A stretch of DNA of 64,000 nt from Corallococcus caeni (lineage in GTDB: Bacteria; Myxococcota; Myxococcia; Myxococcales; Myxococcaceae), in NCBI RefSeq assembly GCF_036245865.1, contig NZ_BTTW01000001.1, positions 1,178,001-1,242,000 on the forward strand. The letters run 5' to 3'. The notes below the pieces were generated by a model that searched no databases, was not told the DNA's origin, and saw only the letters and a program-made list of their open reading frames with translations. A program made the position numbers and the translations under genes. Each line of letters starts with the position of its first letter. The stretch's first letter is position 1. This document shows positions 52,883-60,334 of the stretch, piece after piece.

Positions 52883-53614
52883 ATGGACAGACGCCCGCGC
52901 AGCAACCGCAACACGCGCGCCCTCAAGCTGAAGCTCTACGAGCCTCCGGCCTCCGCGCCGCCGGCGCAGCCCAGCGCGCCGCCCGTCTTCCGGTTAGTGG
53001 ATCCGCCGGAGGAGTACGACCGCGACGGGGACCGGATGGCCGCGGGCGCGCTGCGCCTGCCCCCGGGGGAGACGGACGTCCCCCTCTTCTGGGACCACAG
53101 CCACAAGGACCCGAGCGCCACCAGCCGCCTGCCCGTGGGCCGCGCGCGCATCTGGTGGGAGGGCGGCGAGCCGCTCATGTCCCCCGTCTTCGACGGCGTC
53201 GGCGAGCTGTCCAAGCTGTGCGCGGAGAAGGTGCAGGCCGGCACCCTCCGCGCGTGCTCCATCGGCTACCTCACGCTGTCCGCCCGCCCTAGCGAGAGGG
53301 GCGGCGAGGACGTGCAGGAGGCAGAGCTGCTGGAGGTGTCCATCACCGGCATCTCCGCAAAGCGCTCCGCGCAGAGGTTGAAGAGCATGTCGACCCCCGA
53401 AGAGGTGCAGCAGACGTTCGAGCAGATGGCCAAGGACATCGCCGAGACGAAGGCGATGGTGGCCGAGGTGAAGGCGCTGGTGGCGAAGCTGGCGCCCGCG
53501 TCCGAGGAGACGAAGAGCGAGGGCGGCGAAGAGGGCCAGGAGGGTGACGGCGCGGCCGAGGGCGAGGACGCGGTGACGAAGTACTTCCGCAGCCTCGTCA
53601 CGAAGAAGCAGTAG
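52883..53614 (+). CDS. Phage prohead protease (HK97 family)
   Basis: A 243-aa head maturation protease that cleaves the capsid scaffold. VPLFWDHSHKDPSATSRLPVGRARIW (catalytic His in the H-S/D-H-K region), CSIGYLTL (catalytic Ser in S-I-G) and ELLEVSITGISAK follow the U35/S78 protease order. A charged, helical C-terminal tail (about 165-243) may act as scaffold. Correct position between portal and capsid genes. Confidence 0.88.
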   Translation: MDRRPRSNRNTRALKLKLYEPPASAPPAQPSAPPVFRLVDPPEEYDRDGDRMAAGALRLPPGETDVPLFWDHSHKDPSATSRLPVGRARIWWEGGEPLMSPVFDGVGELSKLCAEKVQAGTLRACSIGYLTLSARPSERGGEDVQEAELLEVSITGISAKRSAQRLKSMSTPEEVQQTFEQMAKDIAETKAMVAEVKALVAKLAPASEETKSEGGEEGQEGDGAAEGEDAVTKYFRSLVTKKQ

Positions 53615-53627
53615 CCGCGCACGGCGC

Positions 53628-53637
53628 CGCCCCTTCT
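53628..53637 (+). promoter_or_regulatory. Copy 5 of the CGCCCCTTCT motif
   Basis: Exact 10-mer, 42 bases before the capsid ATG. No matching stem at the start codon here. Confidence 0.5.
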
Positions 53638-53679
53638 CTCCACCTGGACGCCTCACCTCACCCTTCCGCAGGAGCCGTC

Positions 53680-54429
53680 ATGTCCACGACCCCGAAGCCC
53701 CCCGCGCCCGCCGCCGTCCCCCCGGTGGTGGAGGCCGCGCTCGCGCCCCTCATCACCAAGCACGTTGAGGCCGCGCTCGCCGCGCGCCCCGCCATCATCA
53801 GCCCCGCGGCGCCCGGCCGCGCCCCCGCCCTGCTGAAGTACAAGGGCATGTTCGACACGGAGCACCCGGCGCTCGCCGCGCTGGACGTGCGCCTGAAGGC
53901 GGCCTTCCTGGAGTACGAGGACCGCACCGGCCGCGAGAAGGCGAAGGCCCTCAACCAGCCGCTGCGCGAGTGGCTGGAGAAGGTGAAGTCCGCCGGCGTC
54001 TTCGAGTCCGTCTTCGCCCAGGGCGGCAACCTCTGGGCGCGCGAGTCGCGCAGCGAGGAAATCATCGACGTGCTGCGCCCCGCCTCCATCCTCCTGCGCG
54101 CGGGCCCGCGCATCGAGTCGGGCTACGGCTCCAAGCTCACCATCGGCGTCATCAACGACGGTGTGCAGGTGCAGTGGGAGGGCGAGGACGAGGAGGCCAG
54201 CGAGTCCGACCTGGACACCGGGGACCTCATCCTCGGCGCCTTCAAGGCCATGGGCACCATCCGCATCGGCAACGGCCTCATGCGCAAGGGCAACCTGCGC
54301 TCCGCCGAGCAGCTCGCCGCCGACGTCGGCCGCGCCATGGGCCTGGCCTTCGACGCGGAAGGAGCTGTTCCGTTGGGTCACTCACGAGCCCAAGGCGGCA
54401 TCATGGATGCCTACACCGTGTCGCCATAG
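53680..54429 (+). pseudogene. Phage major capsid protein (HK97 family), 3'-truncated
   Basis: The first ~227 residues match an HK97-type capsid protein: a scaffolding-like N-terminal stretch, LREWLEKVKSAGVFESVFAQGGNLWARESRSEEIIDVLRPASILLRAGPRIESGYGSKLTIGVINDGVQVQWEGEDEEASESDLDTGDLILGAF-type core, then AADVGRAMGLAFDAEG. Homology ends at about 54362; the last ~22 residues are unrelated DNA that leads directly into the ssrA att repeat. Everything after the capsid gene (tail, lysis modules) is missing. ATG 53680. Confidence 0.85.
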
Positions 54430-54465
54430 ATGAGCAGGGTACGCCCCCGGTTACGCCCCTCTCCC

Positions 54466-54504
54466 AAAGAAAAAGCCTGGCAACCCGTACTGGATTGCCA
54501 GGCT
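54466..54504 (-). terminator. Terminator of ssrA
   Basis: Read on the minus strand, AGCCTGGCAA / TTGCCAGGCT forms a 10-bp stem followed by TTTTTCTTT, ten bases past the tmRNA 3' end. Confidence 0.82.
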
Positions 54505-54536
54505 CTTTCACTGTGGAGGCGGAGGGAATCGAACCC
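54474..54536. repeat. attR: 63-bp direct repeat, ssrA 3' end
   Basis: Identical to 44204-44266. It includes the ssrA terminator stem and the tmRNA acceptor/T-arm region (GGTTCGATTCC on the minus strand). Integration kept ssrA intact at this end. Confidence 0.88.
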
Positions 54537-54874
54537 TCGTCCGAAAGCCGTCGGCTCTTCGACCCTACGTGCGTAGTCCGCGATTTGCTACGTCACCGGG
54601 GCTCCCACGGACGGGATACCCGATGCCGGTCCTGGAAAGATCTCGCCGCCTCGGGCCCAGGCACCCTTGGCAGCCAGTCCGCATTATGACGGCCCATCCC
54701 TACCCCACGGACCGAGAGCAGGGGGACCGCGCACTAGAGACTGCTAGTTAGGCAGCCAGCGCGAGCTCAACGTTGTCGTTGGCTTTTGTGTTGTTGTCGG
54801 AAGTTTTACGAGCACCCAACAAGCTCGGCACGCGTCTCGAACGTCATTGCCCCCGTCGAAGCCAGGTCGCCCCC
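54514..54874 (-). ncRNA. ssrA: tmRNA
   Basis: About 361 nt. The minus-strand 5' end GGGGGCGACCTGGCTTCGACGGGG pairs with the 3' end GCCTCCA as the tRNA-like acceptor stem, and the T-arm GGGTTCGATTCCC is next to it. The tag reading frame (complement of 54783-54748) encodes ANDNVELALAA then stop, which is a typical proteolysis tag for ribosome rescue with SmpB. The CCA end is not fully encoded. The 3' part is the integration site of the prophage remnant. Confidence 0.95.
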
Positions 54875-55028
54875 GGTTCGATGTACGTCATGCGGCCACC
54901 GCTGCTCCGCACTCGACCTACATTAACCGCTGAACGCCCTCCGTCAATCCTCCTGAATGCACGGAGGTCGCTCCGGCAACATCCCCTTCCCCGCTTGCCC
55001 CTCGGCCAAGCCCCCCGGAGGCCCTCCC

Positions 55029-56036
55029 ATGCAGGCGTACGAGCTCCAGCACACCACCGGCGCCTCCACCTGGACCCTCGTGGAGACGCCCCAGCCCCAG
55101 CCGGGCCCCGGCCAGGCGCTCGTCCGCATCCACGCCGTCTCCCTCAACTACCGCGACCTCATCATCGCCCGCGGCACCTACCCGGGGCTGAAGCTGCCCC
55201 TCATCCCCTGCTCCGACGGCGCCGGCCAGGTCGTCGCCGTGGGACACGGCGTCACCCGCGTGAAGGTCGGCGACCGCGTCGCCCCCACCTTCTTCCAGGT
55301 CTGGACCGACGGCGAGCGCACCCCGGAGAAGGTCGCCCATGCGCTCGGCGGCAGCGTCCCCGGCGTCCTCTCCGAGTACGTCTGCCTGGACGCCGAAGGG
55401 CTCGCCCTCCTCCCGGACTGGCTCTCCTACGAGGAGGGCGCCACCCTCCCCTGCGCCGCCGTCACCGCCTGGAACGCGCTCGTCCCCCAGGGCGGCCTCC
55501 AGGCCGGGCAGACCGTGCTCGCGCAGGGCACCGGCGGCGTGTCCATCTTCGCGCTCCAGTTCGCCCGCCTGCGCGGGGCTCGCGTCATCATCACCTCCAG
55601 CCAGGACGCCAAGCTCCAGCGCGCGAAGCAGCTGGGCGCCGACGGGCTCGTCAACTACCGCCAGACGCCGGACTGGGAGCAGGGGGTCCTCACGCTCACC
55701 GGCGGCCAGGGCGTGGACCACGTGCTGGAGGTGGGCGGCGCGGGCACGTTGCCCCGCTCCGTCGCGGCCACGAAGGAGGGCGGCCACATCGCGCTCATCG
55801 GCCTGCTCACCGGCGCCCCCGGCAAGCCGGACACGACCGCCACCCGTAGCAAGCACCTGCGCGTCGTCAGCACCTACGTGGGCAGCCGCGAGATGTTCGA
55901 GGACATGCTCGAGGCCATGTCGCGGGAGAAGACCCGGCCCGTCATCGACCGCGTCTTCCCCTTCGCCCGGGCTCGCGAGGCCCTCCAGTACATGGAGTCC
56001 GGCGGCCACTTCGGGAAGATCGTCATCACCGTGTGA
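55029..56036 (+). CDS. Zinc-free MDR-family NAD(P)-dependent oxidoreductase (quinone-reductase-like)
   Basis: A 335-aa medium-chain dehydrogenase/reductase. GroES-like N-domain (SLNYRDLIIARGTYPGLKLPLIPCSDGAG, about 38-66), Rossmann domain with LAQGTGGVSIFALQFARLRGARVIITSS (G-T/x-G-G-V). Catalytic zinc Cys/His and the four-Cys structural zinc lobe are missing, which matches zinc-independent quinone oxidoreductase or enoyl reductase-like members. ATG 55029 has GGAGG nearby (55016-55020). Divergent from ssrA. Confidence 0.88.
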   Translation: MQAYELQHTTGASTWTLVETPQPQPGPGQALVRIHAVSLNYRDLIIARGTYPGLKLPLIPCSDGAGQVVAVGHGVTRVKVGDRVAPTFFQVWTDGERTPEKVAHALGGSVPGVLSEYVCLDAEGLALLPDWLSYEEGATLPCAAVTAWNALVPQGGLQAGQTVLAQGTGGVSIFALQFARLRGARVIITSSQDAKLQRAKQLGADGLVNYRQTPDWEQGVLTLTGGQGVDHVLEVGGAGTLPRSVAATKEGGHIALIGLLTGAPGKPDTTATRSKHLRVVSTYVGSREMFEDMLEAMSREKTRPVIDRVFPFARAREALQYMESGGHFGKIVITV

Positions 56037-56144
56037 GGCCCGGGCTCTGGTGCGCAGGTGACACGCGCCTCCAGAAAGCCGCCCCCCTCCGCCCTACCTC
56101 CGGCGTAACGTCCCGCGCTTTCCCAGCACCGAAAGGGTCCGCGC

Positions 56145-57509
56145 ATGCGCCGCCTGTTGCCCCTCCTGCTGCTGCTCCTGATGCCGGTGCTCCCGGCGTC
56201 CGCGGAGCCGCCTGCGGAAGCCTCCCGCTTCTTCCCCTACACGCTGAACACGACGCGCCTGCCCAACGGGCTCACCGTGGTGCGCGTGCCGTTCAACTCG
56301 CCCGGCATCGTCGCGTACGTCACCGCCGTGCGCGTGGGCTCCCGCAACGAGGTGGAGCCCGGCCGCACCGGCTTCGCCCACTTCTTCGAACACATGATGT
56401 TCAAGGGGACGAAGGCGAACCCCGAGGGCCAGCGCGAGCGCATCCTCGGCGGCTACGGCTTCGACGACAACGCGTTCACCACCGACGACATCACCGTGTA
56501 CCAGGTGTACGGCCCCACCGCCGGCCTGGAGAAGCTCATCGCGCTGGAGGCGGACCGCTTCCAGAACCTGGAGTACTCCGAGCCGGCCTTCCAGACGGAG
56601 GCGCTCGCCGTGCTGGGCGAGTACCACAAGAACGCCGCGGGCCCGGACCTCAAGCTGGAGGAGGCGCTGGCGAAGACGGCCTTCAAGCGCCACACGTACC
56701 AGCACACCACGCTCGGCTTCTACGAGGACATCCAGGCCATGCCCAAGGCGTACGCGTACAGCCGCTCGTTCTTCGAGCGCTGGTACACGCCCGCCAACAC
56801 CACCCTCTTCATCGTCGGTGACTTCAACGACGCGCAAGTGCTCTCCCAGGTGACCCAGGCGTATGGCGGATGGCAGCGCCAGCCCACCAACGTCACCATC
56901 CCCACCGAGCCCGAGCAGACGAAGGCGCGCGCCGTCCACGTGGACTGGCCGCAGCCCACGCAGCCTCGCCACGTGCTCGCGTGGCACACGCCCGCCGCGC
57001 GCGCGGACACGCCGGACGCCGCCATCCAGGCCATCCTCGCCGAGTACCTCGTGGGCGACACCAGCCCCGCGTACAAGGAGCTGGTCCTGGAGAAGCAGTA
57101 CGTGGAGTCGCTGAACGCAAGCACCACACCCCACCGCGACCCGTACCTCTTCCCCATCGACGCCACCCTCCAGGACGAGAAGTACCGCGCCGCCGTGGAC
57201 ACCGTGCTGCGCCGCGAGGTGACGGCCGTGGCGGGTGCTCCGGTGGACGCCGCGCGCTTGAAGGCCATCCAGGACCACCTGCGCTACGGCCTGCTCATGG
57301 ACCTGGAGACGCCGCGCGACGTGGCCATCGACCTGGCCCTCTACGCGGGCGTGATGGGCCGCCCTGACGCGCTCGCCAGCTACCTGAAGCAACTGGGCAG
57401 CGTGACGCCCCAGCAAATCAACCTGTTCGCGAGGAAGTACCTCGGGGACGCCAACCTCACCGTCCTCACCCTCACCCCCAAGGTCGCCGCCGCCGGAGGG
57501 ACGCCGTGA
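56145..57509 (+). CDS. M16 zinc metallopeptidase, active subunit
   Basis: A 454-aa exported M16 (pitrilysin/processing peptidase-like) protease. Signal MRRLLPLLLLLLMPVLPASA; inverse zinc motif HFFEH with His-79, Glu-82, His-83 in GRTGFAHFFEHMMFKGT; a downstream Glu in VLGEYHKN near residue 160. The C-terminal M16 half is present. The stop overlaps the next gene's start (TGATG). Probably works as a periplasmic heterodimer with that product. Confidence 0.92.
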   Translation: MRRLLPLLLLLLMPVLPASAEPPAEASRFFPYTLNTTRLPNGLTVVRVPFNSPGIVAYVTAVRVGSRNEVEPGRTGFAHFFEHMMFKGTKANPEGQRERILGGYGFDDNAFTTDDITVYQVYGPTAGLEKLIALEADRFQNLEYSEPAFQTEALAVLGEYHKNAAGPDLKLEEALAKTAFKRHTYQHTTLGFYEDIQAMPKAYAYSRSFFERWYTPANTTLFIVGDFNDAQVLSQVTQAYGGWQRQPTNVTIPTEPEQTKARAVHVDWPQPTQPRHVLAWHTPAARADTPDAAIQAILAEYLVGDTSPAYKELVLEKQYVESLNASTTPHRDPYLFPIDATLQDEKYRAAVDTVLRREVTAVAGAPVDAARLKAIQDHLRYGLLMDLETPRDVAIDLALYAGVMGRPDALASYLKQLGSVTPQQINLFARKYLGDANLTVLTLTPKVAAAGGTP

Positions 57510-59098
57510 TGAAGACCCGCGCTACCGTGTTGCTCGTCCTGGCCGCCGCGCTGTCCCTCGCCGGCTGCGCCCACCACAAGCCCTCTCCTGAGACGCCGCC
57601 GCAGAACCCGCCCGGGGAGCCGCCGCCCGAGCCCGGCTCCGTGCCCGCGGTGCCGCTGAAGCAGCCGCAGCCGATGCAGCTGGTCGTGCAGGCCCGGCCG
57701 GACACGCCGCTCGTCAGCCTGCGGCTCGTCTTCCACACGGGCTCCATCGACGACCCGAAGGGCAAGGAGGGCCTCACCGCGCTCACCGCGAAGCTGATGG
57801 CGGAGGGCGGCACGCAGAAGCTCACCGCCGCGCAGCTGCTGGAAGCGCTCTACCCCATGGCCGCCGAGCTCAAGGTGGTGACGGACAAGGAGATGACCAC
57901 CCTCTCCGGCCGCGTCCACCAGGACTTCCTGCCCGCGTTCCTGGAGATCTTCACGGACACGCTGCTCGCACCGCGCTTCGACCCCGCGGAGTTCGAGCGC
58001 CTGCGCGCCAACGCGCTCAATGCCGTGCGCAACGGCCTGCGCAGCGAGGACGACGAGACGCTGGGCAAGGTGGGCCTGGACGCGCTGCTCTACGCGGGGC
58101 ACCCGTACGCGCACTACACCGGCGGCACCGTGCAGGGGCTCCAGTCCCTCACGCTGGAGGACGTGAAGGCCCACGCGCGCCGCGTCTTCACGCAGGACCG
58201 GCTCGTCATCGGGCTCGCGGGGCCGGTGGACGCGCAGCTCCATCAAGCCATCACCTCGCGCCTGGGCGCGCTGCCCGCCACGGGTGCGCCCCGGGTGGAG
58301 CTGCCCACCGTGAAGTCGTCCGCGGGGCGCACGCTCATCCTCCAGAAGCCCACGCTCTCCACCGCCGTGAGCATGGGCTTCGTCACGCCGCTGCGCCGGG
58401 GGGACCCGGACTTCTTCCCCGTGGCGTTCGCGCTGTCGAACCTGGGTGAGCACCGCCAGTTCATCGGCGTGCTCTTCAACGAGCTGCGCGAGCAGCGCGG
58501 CCTCAACTACGGCGACTACGCCTACGCCGAGCACTTCATCGAGGACCGCGGCAACGGCACGTTCAACCGCACGAACCTGGTGCGCACCCAGCAGGACGTG
58601 TCCCTCTGGCTGCGCCCCGTGGTGCCCGCCAACGGCGTGTTCGCCACGCGCGGCGCGGTGTACTTCCTGGAGCGGATGTCGAAGGAGCCCCTCACCCAGG
58701 AGCGCTTCGACCTGGTGCGAGGCTTCCTCCAGGGCTACACGCGCCTGTGGGAGCAGACCGACCAGCGCCGGCTGGGCTTCGCCATCGACTCGCTCTACTA
58801 CGGCACGCCGAACTTCCTGGACCACTACCGGGACGCGCTGAAGACGATGACGCCGCAGTCCGTGCAGGCCGCCGTGAAGCGGCAGCTCGCGCCGGAGAAG
58901 CTGGCGTTCGTGTTCGTCACGGAGGACGCGCAGGGGCTGGCGCAGAAGCTGAAGTCCGGCGCGCCGTCGCCCATCACCTACGCGTCGCCCAAGTCGCCGG
59001 AGCTGCTCAAGCTGGATGAGATCATCATCCAGCAGAAGCTCCCGGTGCGCCCGGACGCCATCCAGGTCGTCCCCGCGGCGGAGTTCATGGAGCGCTGA
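57509..59098 (+). CDS. M16-like lipoprotein lacking zinc motif (partner subunit)
   Basis: A 529-aa lipoprotein (lipobox LAGC in MKTRATVLLVLAAALSLAGC). The fold is M16-like (VSLRLVFHTGSIDDPKGKEGLTALTAKLMAEGG, later RTLILQKPTLSTAVSMGFVTP and REQRGLNYGDYAYAEHF), but where HxxEH belongs it has GLTALTAKL, so it cannot bind zinc. Active/inactive M16 pairs are known. ATG 57509 is chosen over the GTG at 57506: it overlaps the previous stop and is properly spaced from GGAGG. Lipid anchor would tether the pair to a membrane. Confidence 0.9.
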   Translation: MKTRATVLLVLAAALSLAGCAHHKPSPETPPQNPPGEPPPEPGSVPAVPLKQPQPMQLVVQARPDTPLVSLRLVFHTGSIDDPKGKEGLTALTAKLMAEGGTQKLTAAQLLEALYPMAAELKVVTDKEMTTLSGRVHQDFLPAFLEIFTDTLLAPRFDPAEFERLRANALNAVRNGLRSEDDETLGKVGLDALLYAGHPYAHYTGGTVQGLQSLTLEDVKAHARRVFTQDRLVIGLAGPVDAQLHQAITSRLGALPATGAPRVELPTVKSSAGRTLILQKPTLSTAVSMGFVTPLRRGDPDFFPVAFALSNLGEHRQFIGVLFNELREQRGLNYGDYAYAEHFIEDRGNGTFNRTNLVRTQQDVSLWLRPVVPANGVFATRGAVYFLERMSKEPLTQERFDLVRGFLQGYTRLWEQTDQRRLGFAIDSLYYGTPNFLDHYRDALKTMTPQSVQAAVKRQLAPEKLAFVFVTEDAQGLAQKLKSGAPSPITYASPKSPELLKLDEIIIQQKLPVRPDAIQVVPAAEFMER

Positions 59099-59119
59099 CG
59101 TCCGCGCTCGTTCCGGCGC

Positions 59120-60136
59120 TCAGGGGCTTTCCGGCAACGCCGTCCACACGCCGCGGAAGCGCTTGAGCGCCGGATCCTTCTGGCGCTTGCACTCCACGCC
59201 CTCCACCTGCACGGTGCCGTCGTCGCTGAGCAGCAGGATGTCGTCGGACGTGTCCGGCGTGAAGAACGCCTCCGGGTTCACGCCCGACAGGTCCACCGAC
59301 GTCACCGGCACCGGCGCGTCGTCTCCGCCCTTCCAGGTGAACAGCCGCGACTTCGCCTCGGAGGCCGTGGCGCCCGCCATGATGAGATAGCGCCCCCGCC
59401 ACGACGACAGCGAGCGGATGCCCAGCCCGCCCAGCTCCAACAACCGGGGCGGCCCGAAGCGCGCGGACGCGCCGTCGCGCACCACCGCCTCCGGGTTCAA
59501 GAGCGGCACCACCAGCGCCTTGCCTTGCGTCAGCGGGCTCCGGAAGCCAATGAGCATCCCGGGCGCGTCCAGCATCGCCGTCATGCCCTCGAGGTTGAGC
59601 CCTCCAGGCTCCTTGGGCGGCAGCGGCTCCGCCTGCGCGAGCCCGTACGGCGCGAGCCTGGGGTCCGCGAGCAGGTCCTCCAGCAACCGCGTGTACGGCT
59701 GGCCCACGAGCTGGACGTGCTCCGGCTCCTCCACGCCCGTGGCGAAGAAGCGCAGGCGCGCGGGCTGCTTCTTGCCGGAGCTGTTGCGGCCATGCGACGT
59801 GAGCCAGAAGGCCAGGTTGCCCAGCCGCGAGCCCGCTTCGATGTCGGTCTCCGGCGGCTTCTTCTTCACCGGCAACTCCAGCGACGGGGACAGGTCCACC
59901 GTGCGCAGCGGACGGCCTCCCTTGCGGGCATCGTAGACGCGCAGGATGTTGTCCTCGTCGTCCGCCACGACGAACAGGCCGTGGCCCAGCTCCACCGCGC
60001 CGGACGCGTCACAGCTTCCCTCGAAGACGACCGTGCCTTCAGGTGCCGCGGCGGGCAGCGCGTCGCGCCGCACGTTCGCCTCGCGGGCGCCGCAGCCCGC
60101 GACCAACACACATCCCCACAGGAGCCACCGGTTCAT
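59120..60136 (-). CDS. DUF3616-like lipoprotein
   Basis: A 338-aa lipoprotein: signal MNRWLLWGCVLVAGCGARE (lipobox VAGC), then a probable beta-propeller with SCDASGAVELGHGLFVVADDEDNILRVYDAR, NLEGMTAMLDAPGMLIGFRSP, GIRSLSSWRGRYLIMAGA and SDDILLLSDDGTV, matching DUF3616 as I recall it. Function unknown. Convergent with the M16 gene, 21 bp apart. Confidence 0.75.
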   Translation of the reverse strand: MNRWLLWGCVLVAGCGAREANVRRDALPAAAPEGTVVFEGSCDASGAVELGHGLFVVADDEDNILRVYDARKGGRPLRTVDLSPSLELPVKKKPPETDIEAGSRLGNLAFWLTSHGRNSSGKKQPARLRFFATGVEEPEHVQLVGQPYTRLLEDLLADPRLAPYGLAQAEPLPPKEPGGLNLEGMTAMLDAPGMLIGFRSPLTQGKALVVPLLNPEAVVRDGASARFGPPRLLELGGLGIRSLSSWRGRYLIMAGATASEAKSRLFTWKGGDDAPVPVTSVDLSGVNPEAFFTPDTSDDILLLSDDGTVQVEGVECKRQKDPALKRFRGVWTALPESP

Positions 60137-60334
60137 GGCCCTTCTTCTCGCCGCTCGAACGGCGTCACGCGCGCGGGGAAACCGGAGGCCCTCCGGGAAG
60201 TGTGTCGTAACCGACAGGATGCGGCGCGGCTCCGCTCACGCCCGGGGTTTGTAGAAATGGCATGAGGCTGTAGCTCACATCCCGAGGGGTGGGTTTTCTT
60301 CCGGCGGGGGTGGGTGGGTGCTAAGAGCCTCGGT

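Noticed and set aside
44267-54473. A complete, inducible prophage
   Set aside because: No integrase, tail or complete lysis gene, a stop in terminase and a truncated capsid; it is a remnant.
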